From positions 248,001-312,000 of the forward strand of contig NZ_JAAALO010000004.1 in assembly GCF_009908295.1 (NCBI RefSeq): a stretch of 64,000 nt of DNA, in the 5' to 3' direction. This stretch comes from Micromonospora rubida. Lineage in GTDB: Bacteria > Actinomycetota > Actinomycetes > Mycobacteriales > Micromonosporaceae. Under the pieces are notes generated by a model. It had not been told where the DNA came from. It saw only the letters and a list, made by a program, of their open reading frames with translations, and did no database searches. This document shows positions 62,849 through 64,000 of the stretch, piece after piece; position 1 is the first letter of the stretch; every line of letters starts with the position of its first letter. A program made the translations under genes and the position numbers.

Positions 62849-64000
62849 TCAGCGGGGCGCGCCCAGCGGGGACGGCACCAGGTTCACGTCGGCGCGGTCG
62901 ACGTACATGATCCGGTGACCGAACTGGATCTGCACGTACTTCTTCTCGCCCCGGATCACCGTCCAGTCACCGGGAGCGGAGCCGTCGAACGTGCTGGCCT
63001 GGTAGTACTCGCCGGGCAGCACGGTGCCGACGGCGTACCGCTGGCCGGCGGAGAGGGTGTACTGCAACGGCGAGATCGGCTGGTACGGAACGCCGGCCGG
63101 GTAGGCCGCCTCCTCCGGGTAGGCCCGCCCGTACACCGGGATCGTCGCCTTCCCGGCCTTCGGGGTGGCCACCAGGCCGATGGTCCAGGCCGCCGTGGGT
63201 GCGGAGGACGGGTTGTGGAACCACGCCTTCTGCCCGAGGTACCAGATCGCCGTCCAGTCACCCTCACGGCCGGCCAGGGCGTACGTCTGCCCGGTCGACG
63301 CGCGGGCGCCGTGGTCGGAGACGGCCATCGTGGCCGGCGAGCCGTCGGGGCGCAGGGCGACGTCGTTGACCAGCGGAGCGTCGGCGCGCGGCGCGCTGCG
63401 CAGCACCACAGCCGAGGAGCCGCGCGAGGGGCACGGCACGCCCGCCGTCACGCAGCCGGTGAACGCCGGCCGGTTGGTGGCGAAGTTGGGGTCGATCCGC
63501 ACCATGCCGGTGAGCGGGGTGCCGGTGTTGAGCTCCGGCGCGCGCAGCAGGTCGAAGTAGTGCGACCAGTCCCAGTACGGCCCCGGGTCCCAGTGCATCC
63601 CCCGCACGGTCGAGGCGACGGTGCCGGGCACGTTGTCGTGGCCGATGATGTGCTGCCGGTCCAGCGGGACGCCGTGCCGCAGCGCGAGGTACCGGACCAG
63701 CTTCGACGAGGTGCGGTACATCGCCTCGGTGTACCAGGTGCCCTGGGCGGCGAAGCCCTCGTGCTCCAGCCCGATCGACTTCGAGTTGACGTACCAGTTG
63801 CCGGCGTGCCAGGCCACGTCCTTGGTCTTCACGTGCTGGGCGATGTGCCCGTCCACCGACCGCAGGGTGTAGTGCCAGCTCACGTAGGTCGGGTCCTGGA
63901 CCATGTTGATCGTGCCCGCGTAGCTGCCCTCGGTGTCGTGGATGACGATGTACTCGACCTTCTGCCGCTTCGGCCGGTCGGACAGGTCGTGGTTGCCGTA
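62849..64000 (-). CDS. N-acetylmuramoyl-L-alanine amidase (Amidase_2), partial
   Basis: The frame is open from the window edge to 62849, so the N-terminus and probably a signal peptide are missing. The visible part begins at an Amidase_2 domain: KVEYIVIHDTEGSYAGTI with the first zinc ligand His, the SWHYTLRSVDG strand, HAGNWYVNSKSIGLEHEG with the Glu, and QHIIGHDNVPGTVA with a second metal ligand His. A C-terminal region (from about residue 170 of the fragment) has SH3-like features (VYGRAYPEEAAYPAGVPYQPISPLQYTLSAGQRYAVG). It cleaves between MurNAc and L-Ala in peptidoglycan. It is convergent with the NlpC/P60 gene. Confidence 0.88.
   Translation of the reverse strand, partial: YGNHDLSDRPKRQKVEYIVIHDTEGSYAGTINMVQDPTYVSWHYTLRSVDGHIAQHVKTKDVAWHAGNWYVNSKSIGLEHEGFAAQGTWYTEAMYRTSSKLVRYLALRHGVPLDRQHIIGHDNVPGTVASTVRGMHWDPGPYWDWSHYFDLLRAPELNTGTPLTGMVRIDPNFATNRPAFTGCVTAGVPCPSRGSSAVVLRSAPRADAPLVNDVALRPDGSPATMAVSDHGARASTGQTYALAGREGDWTAIWYLGQKAWFHNPSSAPTAAWTIGLVATPKAGKATIPVYGRAYPEEAAYPAGVPYQPISPLQYTLSAGQRYAVGTVLPGEYYQASTFDGSAPGDWTVIRGEKKYVQIQFGHRIMYVDRADVNLVPSPLGAPR

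Overview
The window is very GC-rich with dense genes, many GTG/TTG starts and many 1-4 base overlaps between consecutive genes. It looks like an actinobacterial chromosome. The best fit is Micromonosporaceae (Micromonospora or a close relative), judged from memory of protein sequences and intergenic palindromes rather than from a search.

Left part (1-20 kb). The first 500 bases hold a tRNA-like 3' end and a truncated vapBC toxin-antitoxin pair, probably the worn edge of an integrated element. Then come a Sua5/YrdC tRNA-modification enzyme, a giant CtpI/CtpH-like P-type ATPase, a 38-residue Arg-rich leader ORF coupled to an MFS transporter, a YbaK-type deacylase, a one-mismatch parS site, a FrnE-like thioredoxin-fold protein, SufE, a CBS protein, ProRS, an SGNH hydrolase, a rhodanese, and a tightly paired Hsp90-like protein plus 949-residue TPR protein.

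Middle (19.6-42 kb). A branched-chain amino acid catabolic cluster contains TetR, biotin carboxylase, HMG-CoA lyase, carboxyltransferase and an AcdH-like acyl-CoA dehydrogenase. An orphan regulator-like protein, a small ORF and two large palindromes interrupt it. An XRE-NTPase-TPR regulator, a divergent MarR/YceI pair, a GCS2-family ligase, a membrane protein with a 27-base minisatellite and two orphan PASTA-type membrane proteins follow. Next come an XRE/DUF397 pair, a MITE-like 341-bp inverted-repeat element, and an epimerase/WecG-type glycosyltransferase pair.

Right part (43.5-64 kb). This is the conserved actinobacterial cell-wall and cell-division locus near the origin: tRNA-Leu(CAG), fhaA, fhaB, pstP, rodA/ftsW, pbpA, pknA, pknB, then on the opposite strand trpG/pabA, a small membrane protein, a class E sortase and DUF881, then crgA. 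The order matches M. tuberculosis Rv0011c-Rv0020c with leuT. The FHA proteins, phosphatase, kinases, SEDS protein and class B PBP would act together in phosphorylation-controlled peptidoglycan synthesis. A large Fe-S oxidoreductase, two CNNM/CorC-family membrane proteins, an NlpC/P60 endopeptidase and an amidase cut by the window edge complete the window. The oriC-type synteny and the parS candidate support each other.

No CRISPR array, rRNA, intact transposase, integrase or replication origin was seen. Most of the genome-defence-like signal is the broken vapBC. The least understood items are the Hsp90/TPR pair, the Arg-rich leader ORF, the shared TGCAAsTTGCA boxes and the palindromic repeats.
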